Source: Tyto alba
Taxonomy: Eukaryota > Chordata > Aves > Strigiformes > Tytonidae
Assembly (NCBI RefSeq): GCF_018691265.1
Contig: NW_024881278.1
Location: 5,825,501-5,889,500 of the forward strand
DNA: 64,000 nucleotides
Direction: 5' to 3'
The notes below the pieces were generated by a model, which saw only the letters and a list, made by a program, of their open reading frames with translations, was not told the origin of the DNA and searched no databases. Made by a program: the position numbers and the translations under genes. This document shows positions 38,090 to 50,303 of the stretch, piece after piece. Each line of letters begins with the position of its first letter. Positions within the stretch are counted from its first letter, which is position 1.

Positions 38090-38345
38090 CCCCTCGCGTG
38101 CCATCCTTGGGCGAGGCCCGGGGCCCGGGGCTGAACGTGCGGTCGTCCGTCTGTATACATGTACGGGGGTTTTTTAGCTTGTGTTTGTTTGTCTGCGCAG
38201 GAGCAGCCCTGCAGCAGCCCCACGCGTGGGCTGGGTGGGGTGGGGTGGGGGCAGCCCTGTGGCGGTGCCGCCCGCAGCGCAGCGCGGTCCCGGCACCCCG
38301 AGGCCGCCGCTTCGGGCGGTATCGCCAGCCGGCAGGTACGGCATC
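38090..38345. promoter_or_regulatory. CpG-rich patch with G-quadruplex motif
   Basis: A very CpG-dense stretch of about 250 bases with a GGCCCGGGG-type duplication at 38115-38130. A canonical G-quadruplex motif at 38233-38251 has four G tracts with one-base loops. An acceptor-like TTTGTCTGCGCAG ends at 38200 and a donor-like GCAG/GTACGG follows 38335, enclosing 135 in-frame bases of low-complexity G/P/A/R codons. It may be an orphan CpG island; an exon is possible but weakly supported. Confidence 0.45.
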
Positions 38346-39310
38346 ACTGACAACTAGTCACAAGGCTCCATTTGTCTCCCGATTTCTTAAGCTATTTCAA
38401 AGTCAGAGCTAAATTACACAAACATTTGCCTATCTAGACATAACAGGGCTGTTATGAAATACTGTCAGCTTGTTGCCGTTTAGCCTGAGCACACACTGTA
38501 TGTGTCTGTCAGGCCATACTTGGGCAGCTCTGCAGCGTGCAACGTGTCCCAGACACTGGAGTGATTATGTCTGAATACGCCTTATCTGATTTAAAAGCCG
38601 ACAATGCTACACATCTGTGCTTGCGAGGCTCCGCTGTTACACTGCGACGCCAGTATTTATTTTGCTTCTGCAAGTTAGTTTTCCTTGAGAAGCAGCAGGG
38701 GCCTTCTTCAATGAACTGAAAAATGCGTATTGTATGAAGGTCTGTGGAGGGTTTGTACCGTAGTTCAGTGGGCAAATGTGAACCCAGGGGATGGCATTTC
38801 ATTTAAACATTTGGTTTGCATCTTTACATGCCAAAAATATTAATGTCTTGACTTTAGCAAACTGAATTCAGCACTTTTTTTTATTTTTATTTTTTTTGTT
38901 TCTTAAACGAAGTAATTATAGCCAAAACATTTTGTGGCTATTTATTCTTCCTTCTCAGAGGTGGAGTTTTGCACACGAGCATTTGGTTTCAGGGCTGAAT
39001 TGTCAGTATCTGCTCACTTGTCACTTCCCCGTTAGTTTGTACTGGAAACCACCAGTAGTTTCTTTTCTTGTGTTTATTGTATTGCGCTCAGACCTTTGAT
39101 CAAGACATCCTGGATAACAGCAAAGCCTAGCTTATTGCCTAGTTGCTGTTTTGAAAAAGACGTGAAGAATATGGTTTCTGTCAAAGGATCTATGAAGACA
39201 GTTAATGTAATTGAGAAGCAGAAGGGCATTTATGGAAGTGCATCCGAATGTCCTCTTCACATATAATTGCATCAGGAATTCTACATTAACATGCAAGTCC
39301 TGTCCAAAGG

Positions 39311-39341
<31 letters not shown>

Positions 39342-40199
39342 TATTTTTAGGTAGAAGCCCTCAGTGGGCAGTAAATTACCCATAATATCCCCCAAACTAG
39401 CAATTAGCCCTGTTTGCTGACTACCTGAATTGTTTCACAGTAGTTCAGCACAGTCTTACCAGTTATCACCATACTTATCATCAGAGATTCAGCGTACGGT
39501 TCCCGCAGCCTCACATCCTGTACGCCTAAGATCGCTCATAATAACACCTACATTTCTGGCCCTTCAGAACTGTTTTCTCAGGCTTCACTATGTGAGGATA
39601 GCTGAGGCTGCCATGGCGCTTCAGTGGCAAGAACTGGAAAACAGAAAGCAATTCAGAAGGGTAGGGATCCTTTGGTATCAGCGAATACGAGTGGTTTGTA
39701 TTTATTCCCGTATCAGCTGATAGTCCTAAACAGCTGCTCTGTGAGACCGAGCTTTCTACCAGTTCTCTCTTTACAAGTTCTGACACTGAAAGATGTTTTT
39801 CAACACGGGCCTGTAACTCAGGAGCATAAAACTGGAAAATACGAAAAGGAAAACCTATGGAAATTTTTTCCTTAAGGCTGCTGAGCAGTTTTCACATTCC
39901 TAAAAATGAATGCTTTGCCCAAATAGTAACTCAGGTTTGCAAACAATATCCATATTGCCTGCTTTAGCGATGACAGGAATAATCACAGGCCCATACATGC
40001 ACACAAGTACAAGCACACGCATCCTAACAGCATCATTTTCACTGAACAGGCCTTGGTTTTAAAGAAATAATACCAGGTGAAAATGAGACAAATTAAGCAT
40101 TTGAAGTAGAATACGGAAATGTTTGGCCCCTGAGCATTAAAGTTTTATTTTTAAGCACTGTGCACACCTTTCTGAGTAACGCTTTAATTTACACATTAC
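38346..40199. other. Non-coding unique sequence with homopolymers
   Basis: Contains a T/A-rich run (38875-38902) and A28 (39311-39338). The minus-strand frame 39132-39395 carries the phenylalanine run opposite A28 and is spurious. No gene is recognised. Confidence 0.5.
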
Positions 40200-40606
40200 T
40201 TCTCAGGCAAAATCCAACTGAATTAACATATTCCCTATTACCACCATTTAAATCCCATTTTCAGCGCTGGTTCTGCAGCACATTATACTGACAAGGCCCT
40301 GTATTCCTGCCTCTGACCTGATGGACTAGGTCAGGTAATGAAGAAGATGGAACAGGAATTCATGCTGAAGAGGAACATTTGAAGCCTGCTTCTCGTTTGC
40401 AAATGTACTCAGAGAAGCCGAAAATGGGAACATTGCCCTTGTCTGGCTCCAGCTAAAATGCTTCAGCTTCTTGTTTCATGATCAGGAACATCAGCTCTGT
40501 GAACAGACAAACTGCCTACTCCGTATATCCAAGAGAGGCTCTCAAAAGAGCAAACCATCTGTTAAAGGGTAAGTAAGTGATCACTCTGATTTTTTTGCTC
40601 TTGCAG
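40200..40606. promoter_or_regulatory. Candidate regulatory block containing an ER8 nuclear-receptor element
   Basis: Unique sequence without simple repeats. TGACCT (40314-40319) and AGGTCA (40328-40333) form a perfect everted repeat with an 8-base spacer, a layout described for retinoic acid receptor binding in a lens gamma-crystallin promoter. A donor-like AAAGG/GTAAGT sits at 40564-40574, after a possible acceptor ending at 40485. Regulatory function is inference. Confidence 0.35.
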
Positions 40607-40732
40607 GGACAGATTACTGTAAAGCACACTGCATGGCTGCAGGTGGGGAGAAGGAAACAGCCCTGAGCCGCCCTGCCATTTTATACCTAGTCATGCTGCT
40701 GGAAAGCAAAGACAAAGGACGCGGAGAAGACG
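40607..40732 (+). other. Exon-like segment with acceptor and donor, product unrecognised
   Basis: A T-rich tract ending GCTCTTGCAG precedes position 40607, and GACG/GTAGGT gives a donor after 40732. The enclosed 126 bases are open in one frame only (starting at 40609), with a mixed-composition peptide of about 41 residues. The other two frames contain stops. No family is recognised. It could be an alternative or lncRNA exon. Confidence 0.25.
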
Positions 40733-43594
40733 GTAGGTGAAAGAATGATTTCCTTTTCAGCTAGGGTTTAAGTCAGGACGCTGAGACAAGAGTCATATGG
40801 CTGACTTTACTACCTTAAGAAGCCCTCAAAATGGCCCCAAACCGCTCCTGTTTCAGCAGCAGAGCCTCAGTCAGGGAGTCCATAAGCAGCGAGCTCCTGG
40901 TTAATGGCTGGGCGAGGCAGTGAGCTGTGAGCTGCTGGCCCATCTTCACAAGGCACTCAGAGGGAAAAAGGAAGACTTGGTGGGGACAGTGCCAGCAGAC
41001 TAGTTCTTGTAAAGAAGAACTTTTTTCCCAGGATTTAAAAAAAAAAAAAAAAAAGTCTTGGGGTTGAACGTTGTTTTTGCCCTTACTAAACTAGGCCTTG
41101 ATTAAGAAAAATACAAATAACCTCATCATAAATTAACAGTCATCCCCGTCGTGAGCATGAACATGCATACCTGGCCAAGGCAGGGAAAAGCAGATTGATT
41201 AAACAACAAAGTTCACCTTGTTTTCTGAATTGAAAGCTCATGCTGTTTCTTGGCAGAACAGGCATGTCAGCCCTGTAATAACCACTTGCTACCTTGCTTC
41301 AATCAGCGTTAAAACCAGCACAATATTAACATCTTGGGGAAAATCCATCTGGAAACTGCTTTCTGGGGGAAAAAATGAAGGGAAGGTAACTGAATACCAC
41401 ACCCAGTATTTATTTATGTATTGATTTCATAGTAACTTTAAGGAACTTCAAAGTTCTCTCTCCCCTCACCTGAAAATGTTGTATTTCAAACATTTTCTGT
41501 TAAACGGCAGAACTGAATACTTGTTCAGAGAGAAGTGGCAAAGAACAGCTGAAGGTAAGCTCCTTGGTCTGGCAGAGGCAGGGGTTTGTATTTGCTATTT
41601 GTTTTTTCCCCCGGAGGAGGCTGGTGTGCGCACGGCTGTCGGTGAGCCCGCTGCCCCGTGACGGCGGCATCGCGCCCGTGACAACGCGCATCCCCACGCC
41701 GTGGTTCACGGCACCCAGAGGCACGTCCATGCGGGAAGGCTGGTGCGGTTACGCCCAGGGGGCCTGAGGCTGGAACACAGGAGCTGGGCTTTAAAAAGAC
41801 CGTGTGAAAAAAGTGGTTACTTTTTGCTGACAAGGTAATACTAAAATTGACTTCTTCCTCTTGCTGGCCTGGTATGAATACAGACTTGACATTACTTTGC
41901 GGCACCTCTTCTTTCTGTTGAATCAACTAACAGGATAGCTTCAGGATTCAGAGGATACTTGTGCTTGGCATGAAAAATTTTATGTAAATCCTGTTGTGGG
42001 AATGTTAATGCAAAGCTAACTGGGTAAATGAGCCAAAGCAAGCCTTTCGTTGATCTGATTTTTTCTTTTGCCTTTTTTTTTTTTCCCCCTCCCTGAAGCA
42101 CTGTACTCCAGCATTAATAAAGTTTGAAGACTATGCTAATGATGTACAGCACACATGCTCTAAAAGCCATCTACTCTATGTAAATGCTACCTTGTACTGC
42201 TAGTTCAGCTTGGAAGCTCCCTGTGAATGTTTTGGAGACTTTTAGCATCTCCAAAATATTTCTGGAAAGCAAGCAAATGATTTAGGGTCAGGACACCGGA
42301 TTTTTAAATTAATTATCACTTTGAAAAAAGCCTTTGTCACGAAGAGCTGGACTATGAAGAGGGCATTTGGCTCTGGATTAATTTTAGATGAAGTTTTAGG
42401 ACCAGGCTAGGCTGCAGGTTTGTCTTCAATGATACTTAAATGGAATGCCCTGGCCTTCCTGCATCCTGGCCTGTAACTGCACGGGACCATGCTCTGCCAA
42501 CTTTCTGTCACCTTGGGCTTCATTAGCATGAGAACACAGACGCCTTTTGGCTTTGTGTCTCACTGCAAAATAAACCATTGGGGCTGGTTTGCCAGTCCTC
42601 TCCTTCGGCCAGTTGTATATAGGTGCCTCATATACTCGACTTTAAAGGGCCTTGGACAGGATTTATTTAGGTTCAGTTTTTTTATTACAGCTCTTAAGTA
42701 GGTACCAGAGTGATGGTTCCTGTTTACAATGGTGACCAGTTACGCAGGTAACTACTCCTAAAGGACCTAAGAGCATCGGCTGACCAAGTGCTCAGCAGAA
42801 TAAGTAAATATTTTATAATTAAGACCTTAATTGAGAATTCTGTATTTAAAAAAAAAAATATAAAAATCCTACCGCTTCCGTAAGAAATATTACCTGTGCA
42901 TTTAAGGCAACCAGGGGTTCACTTTCTATTTCTATTCTAATAGCTGTTTTAATAGATGGTGATATAATAAGTACAATGTTTGATACGGTGAGTGAACCAG
43001 AACACTTAAGAATATTTGCAGAAAGAAATTCTGAACAAGTAACACAGACAACTAGCAGGTAATTTTTCTTACATGAAGAAACTTTCAATAAGTCACATTC
43101 ATTCAATGAGGGAAAGAAGCAGTGCCACGAACCAGCATATGTGCACAGCACGCCTTTTGTCTACAGCAGAAATCCTGTGTGTTACCTTTGAACTAGCTAC
43201 GTAGGGAGGGAAAAATTATCCGCCCTCCACAAATGATTTTGAGATTAATTATGCCTAATGGAAAAAAAAATAAAAATAAAAAAAAAATCCCAGTCTGTTC
43301 ATGGACAATGAACGGAGAGGGATGTGAAATTTGTCAAGGTACTAATACATTAGAAATTATTCCCACTTTTGGTCAGCAACAGTCATTGAACACAAATACC
43401 ATTATATTAAGGGCAGTAAGAGTCCAGATGAAATAGAAAAGAATAAGGCCGTCAAACTTTTGGAAAGACAAGTAGAGGAGGTACAGATCGTGCTGTGATC
43501 TATTCAGCACTGGTGAAAAGAGCACTGTAAATGTTTATTCACTTTTTGTACTCATTGGCTTCTTAAATAAAAGAACAGATACTATTTAAAAGCT
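40733..43594. other. Non-coding; A18 run and a CpG-rich patch
   Basis: A18 at 41037-41054, a CpG-rich patch at 41620-41760 with chance frames, T12 at 42073-42084, and A/T-rich simple sequence at 42848-42866 and 43262-43287. No gene is recognised. Confidence 0.5.
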
Positions 43595-43870
43595 CTGGCT
43601 GTGTCATGCTGTTCCCCTCCTCTCCTCAAACTGCTGAAGCTGAACGCCCGGCCCAAGTTTTCTGCACTACTGTCGGCTGCACGGGGGGGGGGGGGGGGGG
43701 GGGGGGGGGCAGCGCTGCAGCCGGCAAGAACCGGCATCGCCTGGTGGGGAAGGGGCGGCGAGTGCTCTGCTGGGCGGGGAGCTAGTGCGGTGCCCACCGC
43801 CAGCGGTACCAGCCCCTTCTCCCAGCGCCGACGTTCTGGACCGGGTTTTAGAACGGCAGCATTTGATAAG
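43595..43870. promoter_or_regulatory. CpG-rich patch interrupted by a 27-G run
   Basis: GC-rich with many CpGs on both sides of an uninterrupted G27 at 43683-43709. The run creates poly-glycine or poly-proline in the overlapping frames 43582-43909, which are spurious. The run length may be misassembled. Confidence 0.5.
43683..43709 (+). repeat. Poly(G) run, 27 bases
   Basis: An uninterrupted G homopolymer, unusual in length for a vertebrate genome and able to form G-quadruplexes. Confidence 0.95.
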
Positions 43871-43909
43871 GCTAAAAGTACCTTTGATTTTATTCAAGCC
43901 GGACAATGA

Positions 43910-43929
43910 TTAATACATGCATGTATTAA
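43910..43929. repeat. Perfect 20-bp palindrome
   Basis: TTAATACATG followed at once by its exact reverse complement CATGTATTAA, with no spacer. It contains ATGCAT at the centre and TTAA at both ends. It lies 200 bases after the G27 run. Confidence 0.9.
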
Positions 43930-46900
43930 ATTTCTGAAGTGCGCGTCAATGAACAGCCATGCTAACGTGACTGAGACTGAGTTCAGGGGAGTAACGCTCG
44001 GAGAAAAAATGGGTTCCGCCGAGATCAGAGTGCATTTAAAATTGAGGCCCCGTGAGGGATTTTCAGAATCACCCCAGTTTTATATACCCAAACAAGCTCA
44101 TTCCTTTGGTGAGAATGAGGAGGTTTTCATCTCCTTCAGAATTCTGGGGTAAACTGTCCTTGTACAAAATTTGTTCAGGGTCAAGTTTTAGGCAATATTT
44201 TGTGCTGCAATAATCACACCGTGACAGACAACCTTTTCATCAACTAAGAAAAAAAATTCTCTTCTTCAGGTCAGGACAAGAAAGGAACATGACAGAGCTA
44301 TAAATACAGAGCCCAGAGGTGCGAAATCTTGTGCATTAAATGTGGTCATTGGCCATGTTTAAGGGTTTTTTCCAAACATTTCAGATGTTTAGACAGAGAA
44401 GCAAATATATACATACAGGAATCTCAGCAAGGAAAGCAGCTGCTCATTGTTAAATGATTCTCTCTGATAATTGCTGTGAAATTTTTCAGACAATTATTTA
44501 AAAAATATATAACTGATTAGAGGGAATTGAATTGGGTAAATCACTTACATGTGTAACCTCAGGTTTAGAGGCAGAAGCAGCTGAAAACTGAGGGAAAAGG
44601 CTGTCCGATCACATTCCCATTTGCCAGGTATGGGCCAAAGAGACTCAGCAGGGCTAAATAAAGATTTTCAGATAACAATCTGAACATTTTAATCTGTGAT
44701 ACTAAAAGAAAAACCCTCGTCACCAAGCAACTAAAGTTAGACATTTAAATTATGCTACTGATTTCCAGAGGTGTGCGAATACACTACTGTGCCCAATAAA
44801 GTCAGAGAGAGATGAGTGCTCAGAGCACAGCGGCAGGGAGGGCAAAAAGAAGGAAAAAACAAGCCACACGATGGTCTCAGGTGTGTAAGGCTAAGTTTAA
44901 TCACTTAAGCAGTGATATTTTTAAGTCCTGCCTCCAAAAGGTGCCTTGGGCAAGCTTCGCTGTGCGGGTGGTGGTGGTGAGACCTATATGCTCATGATGG
45001 TTGGGTGAAAAAATTTTAAATGCCTGTCAGAAACTGCACTCTGGCTTTTTAGAAAAAAAAAAAAATAGAACCCTCACTGCGCAATCGTAAGGATTTCCTG
45101 TTGCCAAAGGTTACCATTGGCTAGAAAGAGTTCTTGAGACTATCTTAAAAGTAGTGTTTAAACGCAGAGATTTTTTTACAGGATGGTGCTGGCTGCTTGT
45201 GTGAATGTAAGTGGCAAGTCTCTCGAGGCTCATCCAGCACTGGATTAGCTGAAGTCATGCCCAGGTCAGTGCAGCCAGAAGGATGGTCCTGATAAGGCAA
45301 GAAAGGAATGAATGTGTAATGGGAGGAGAGATATTGGTGATTCATCGCTAATCCTAAGAGTTTGCTTACTCACCTTGCCAGAAAAATAACAGAGTAGACG
45401 TGACACAAAATGTTATCCAAAGAACTATTACAAAATAACCTTCTCCTAAGTAAAATGAGCTAAAATTAACATAGTGGTTCTTTTTTTCAACCCAAGAAAC
45501 AGAATTACTTAAAGATTTATTTATTTTTTTTCTGAATGTCGCTTTAGAAAACATGTTCTCAGCTTGGGGGCAGGGAAGAAGGCCCCTCTGTTCCGGAGGG
45601 TTCCCACAGCTTTCACCCAGGCCTCCGTGACGTCGGGCTCTGCTGTGGGGCCGGAGGCATCGGCGATCCTCGGTGAGCACGGAAGCAGGTTTGCAAACAG
45701 CCACGTCACTGCAGAGTGGCTGCCCACTACAACTACTGTGCTAAATGAGCTCCCAGGCGGGCCAGTTACAATGAAAAAATGGCACTACCACTATTTTAAG
45801 ATGATAGTGCTATGGCAAACCAGTCATCACATGCTTGAGTTAGTAGCACAAGCAGTAGATTTAGAGTATTATGAAAATATATGCATTCTGAAGTGCTGTG
45901 AATTATACCAAATAATTCTGAATATCTCTTGCTATACTAATGAATCAAAGCAGAGCTTACCACATTATCTGCAATCACCATGGAGAAAATGGATTTCGGT
46001 GTACGTAGTTTCTGTATAAATAGTGCATCCCCAGCACATTCTTTAAGTAGCGTCTGATTGCATAATAACAACAATAATAAAGAGAGAGATGTCCAGCTTG
46101 CACACAGGCCAATTAAAGTATCAAGAGCACGAGGCTAGAGCACCACTGACTGGGGAGAAGTCAGTAGGGAGGTGCCCGGCTCAGCGGCGCACTCATCTCT
46201 GCGCCTTTGCCTCCCACCAGCCCTCCCGGCAGCGAACCGCGGGGTCTGCAGACCTTTTTCCCTGAATCCTCGCACGGAAGCAGGTCGTGGGGACAGCACA
46301 GTCTCCACTGTTTTACAGGCTGCTGGCAGAAACCAAGGAAGTCGTGACTGCAGCACGGAGGCACAGCTCAGCGGTTTGGGTGACGCTTCGGTGCTTGAGT
46401 AATTCGCGTTGTGCCCTACAGCTGTGCTGGGTAGGAATTTCACTAGCTGGAGGGAGCAGGCCCAGCCTCCGCGGTGTGCTCGTGGAAAGCAGTAAGCTGG
46501 AGGAATGTACTTTATGGGGTGGCTGGATCATATGTTTATGGCCTGAAATAGGAGATCCCAACACAAACCACTTTGTTGGTTTCTAATGGTGAGAGGCAGA
46601 ATATGAAGCTCATGTAATTCATGCGGGGGAGTGGATATGAAAAGAGAATGTGGGCAAAACCTGGGACAGCCCACAGACTCAAGAGCTGTCTTGCCATTAA
46701 TTATGGCTAACGGCCTAATACCAGTAATAAACACCTTCAAATTGAATACATTCCACATTCAGCCTGTAGAAACTCCCTTTACAGAGATGGCCCAGAAGAA
46801 CTAAACGATTTAAAAACTAGGATGCTAGAATTATGCATTGCTAATAACACCGGCATAAACGCAGTAGAGGAGTGGGTGCTCTGGATCTCTGGAGATGACA

Positions 46901-46955
46901 ATTTACCACCCAAAAGGAACTTCTGGTGGTTGACGGAATTCATAAAGTATTTCCT
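43930..46955. other. Non-coding; AT-rich blocks and small GC patches
   Basis: AT-rich unique blocks at 44390-44530 and 46015-46130 may be regulatory. GC patches lie at 45570-45700 and 46165-46290. 46693-46707 is a near-palindrome around TAATTA. Frames such as 45564-46019 show no domain. No gene is recognised. Confidence 0.45.
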
Positions 46956-48050
46956 GTACCCTCTGTACAGGAGAAGTGGGTGGTCAAGACAGTGCCGGTA
47001 CAGCTGGAAGGACTGTTCCGCCTGAGCGTTGCGGCGGTGGAGCTGGCCAGGTGGCTGGAAAGGCAGCACCTGTGCTGTGATTTCATGGGCACACCCCAGC
47101 CCAGCCAGACGCATGCTAATGCACCGCCCGGGCGGCCTTTCTGGGAGGGTACTTGCAGGCACTGCCCGGGGAGCCGGGAGCGCGCCACTTCGGGGAATGA
47201 GTCTGCTCCTCGAGGTACAGCCACTTAATTCTCTTCTCAGCACTGCAGAAGGGCAAATGTCCCTGGTTTAGGCCTTGGAAATAATGAGGTAAAATGGACT
47301 CAGCACCACTAAAACCTCCCCAAAGACAGGGCTAGATATTAGAATATCTGATTGGAAAACAACGACGGGCAAAGACAGCCTGTCTTGATAGGACCCCTCC
47401 TCTCCAAAAGCCATGGTAAAAGCTCCCTGGTCACAGAAGGAGAGCTGGGAGTTAAACGTGAAGTGGTCTGCAGGGATGCTAGAAAAAAGCAAATAAGCCA
47501 AAAAGCAGCTAAAGACCCTGACCACGCTGAAGAAGGAGGTTCTGCAGGCGGTTTGCAATGCTGCGATCGGAGACCAGGGTTTTCCTTGTTCTCCCAACAC
47601 CACCAGGCGAACAACAGGACAAGGTGCTGTTTTCCCCATTAAAAAGGCGAAGGAAACCAGCAGCCGTACGCTTAGGGTGAGAGTGGACTGTCTTAAGATC
47701 AAATCCAGTCTGCTTTCAGATGAGAGGAGTTCACTTTTAGTCCATATTAACTTGCTGTACTAATGCCAGTTGTGACTCGCAGCCTTGCGGCTCGACCCCA
47801 CGCCACAGCGATAGCCAGGTTCAGGGCCGTTTTCCCTCCAGATACTTTCTAAATTTGGCAGTTTAAAATAAGATTTATGTATATTTAAGCATCTAACAAA
47901 ACACCCAGTTCAAAACGTCAAGGTTCATCAATGGCCTCATTCATGTGCTTGAAGCGAAGCACGTGCCGAAGGCCGCTGCCGAACCATGGCCCGCGTCACC
48001 CGGCGCCCAGAAACGCCGAGCTCCCGGGCGCTGCGGTGTAGACAGACGGC
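46956..48050. other. Non-coding with two CpG-rich patches
   Basis: CpG-rich sequence at 46990-47215 and 47940-48045 flanks ordinary unique sequence. Overlapping frames on both strands (for example 46779-47243 minus and 46926-47228 plus) have no recognisable domain and fit GC-driven openness. Confidence 0.45.
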
Positions 48051-50220
48051 TCTTTATTTTGGGAGCCTAAATACAGAACTGGTGCCCAGCTTTAGATAAT
48101 CAGAATTTCATCCCCTCTACAAAGACCTTGCAAAACACAAGTTATTTCCCTGAAACTAACAGTTGCTTTCTACATTTTAGCCTAAGTTTAATGCATCTAG
48201 ACTCAAAAGTTTCTCAGTACCTTTGCCATTAATTAAAAAAAAATAATCTTGTGACCCTTTCATAAGGAAAAATACAGGGGATGTAGCTCCCATGCCCTGG
48301 ACACACTTACATTTGGCTTGGTTCACTTCCAAAGGCCATGATCCAACAAGATATTCAAACACCTGTATAACTTAAACCCACTTTTAAGAACTGCATTGAA
48401 CTTTGGCAAAAGTAGGGGAAAATAAATTCTGTTAAAACACCACTTTATTTCTTTCAAATCTGATTTTTTGAGAATCTTGAATGCAATGCATGACTTAAAA
48501 TATTTCCTTCCTCATGTAGAATATTTTAATATTAAGGCAGATATTTTTATATCTCCACAAATTAAATGCACCATGGCTGAAAGTTTGACAGAAGCTTTAA
48601 TTTGCACATAAAAAGGTAGAACGATTTCAGTTTTGACAGCATAAGCTTTTGATTTGTTAATAAAGGCAATTCTTTCGCAATTGTGAACATATTCCCCAAA
48701 TAAGACAATGCAGTTTGTAGCAAAAAAACCCACCTTCCTGGAGTAGAAAATAAACTTTTGATCCAAAGTTATTAAAGAAATTCAGATTTTATAAAAATAA
48801 AAGAATGAAACTTTCACATTCAAGCTTTAGTAGTAACAGAACAAGAATCAGTGGAAGATACATGTTCCTGCCACATTCTCTATACCTATTGTTATTAATG
48901 TAACCTACCTTCAGTATATTTGGGTGAAGCTCATTGCTAGAAAGTACCTGTGAAAAGTTGAAGTCATTTTGGGAGTTGGAGGTGAGAAAGCTGTGTGTCT
49001 GGAAACGGTTTTGGGGAAAATTAACACAGATTTTCCTTGTGATGTTCTTAATCAAACTGCAATCTAAGAACACTAAGACTTCCGACTCTCGTGATGGAAC
49101 CCAAGTGCCACAAAGTTTGTAAAGCGAGATATAACCAAGGGCACCAGAGGCCAAGCTTTCAGTGACCTCCTCGGTGCCCAAGACAGTGTTCTGCTTTTCT
49201 CCCGAGAGACCGCAGAGGAGGAGGGAGTGTGGAGCTAAGAAGCGGTTTGAGCAGAGCCAGCTTAAGCATGGAAAAAAAAATAAAATTTGGATTTCTGATC
49301 TCAGATCAAACAAATTATTCAAAACTTTTCCCACGTGACAGCCAAAAGCTGCAGCATGGGAGCAAAGCTGAAAGCACCCAGGATCTGCTTCAGCATACAA
49401 AAGGGTAAAGGATCACCCGCCCGCGGGCCTGCCCAGGTCTCAGCTTTTACAGGCTCAGCCAGTACTCTGCCCTGGCATCAGAAGCTGACTAAAGCTTCTC
49501 AGCGAGATGAGCGCTGTGTCCAAATGGTTTGAGGTACAAAATAGCCAGTGCTGTTATTACCAGCCTGCTGCTTTTAGCTCTCGGAGTAGACACTAACCCA
49601 GACCACCGCTACAGGGGCCCCTGGCTGTCACCCGCGTGGGCACTGGCGAGGCAATGAGCCAACGACGTGAATATGCCTGATAGAAGATATAACCCATCTC
49701 CTGCACATTGCTAGAAAACTCTTCCTGGACATCTGCAGCCATGGCACGGAGCTGTTGACTGCCTGTGTCACTGGAGAGAGCGGTTACTTACAGATGATTG
49801 GCAGCAGTGTATCCTGCTATAATGCTAACTAAGCCCGTGACACAGCCTGCTATCAATATTTTACTCTATTGCACGTGGCATTTTGCAGGGACACTAGATA
49901 CTGTGCTCTGAGGCTTACTGGTTCACAGTCCTTCCATTTAATAACAAAGTCTCTCGATTTTTGTAAACGTCTAAGCTTTTGCTGGAAGAAGTCAAGCAGT
50001 TCATTACTTAAAGACATTTTTGTTTTCCAAACAGTATCCCCCCATGCTTTTCTTTGCTTGCATCTCACCACAGTTGCCTCCTAATCCAGTGTTGGTGAAA
50101 CAAGGATGAAGGTATTTTGATTATGTTTTCACACTTCTGATGTACAGTTGCCTTGTCTCCTTCCACTTTCCTTCTGACTACACTCTGCTTCACAAATGCA
50201 GCCATCTGGCACAACATCTC
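48051..50220. other. Non-coding unique sequence
   Basis: AT-rich with no simple repeats of note. The 203-codon minus-strand frame at 48789-49400 is leucine- and serine-rich, has no domain and is probably chance. No gene is recognised. Confidence 0.5.
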
Positions 50221-50303
50221 TTTTTTTTTTTTTTTTTTTTTATTGACACCTGAGTAATCATAGCCCTTTTTTTCCTTTTTCTTTTTTTTTTTTTTTTTTT
50301 TTT
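50221..50303. repeat. Paired poly(T) tracts
   Basis: T21 (50221-50241) and a second tract ending in T22 (50282-50303) are separated by about 40 bases of T/C-rich and unique sequence. They could be two decayed oligo(A) tails on the minus strand, but I can identify no retroposon body. Confidence 0.8.

Noticed and set aside
38201..38335. In-frame 135-base unit as a firm exon
   Set aside because: Its peptide is low-complexity G/P/A/R from CpG-rich DNA, so it is only mentioned under the CpG patch.
43582..43909. Frames with poly-glycine or poly-proline
   Set aside because: Produced by the G27 homopolymer read on either strand.
48789..49400. 203-codon minus-strand open frame
   Set aside because: Leucine- and serine-rich with no recognisable domain or motif; consistent with chance.
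50221..50303. Paired T tracts as two SINE tails
   Set aside because: No SINE body or duplication of flanking sequence can be identified.
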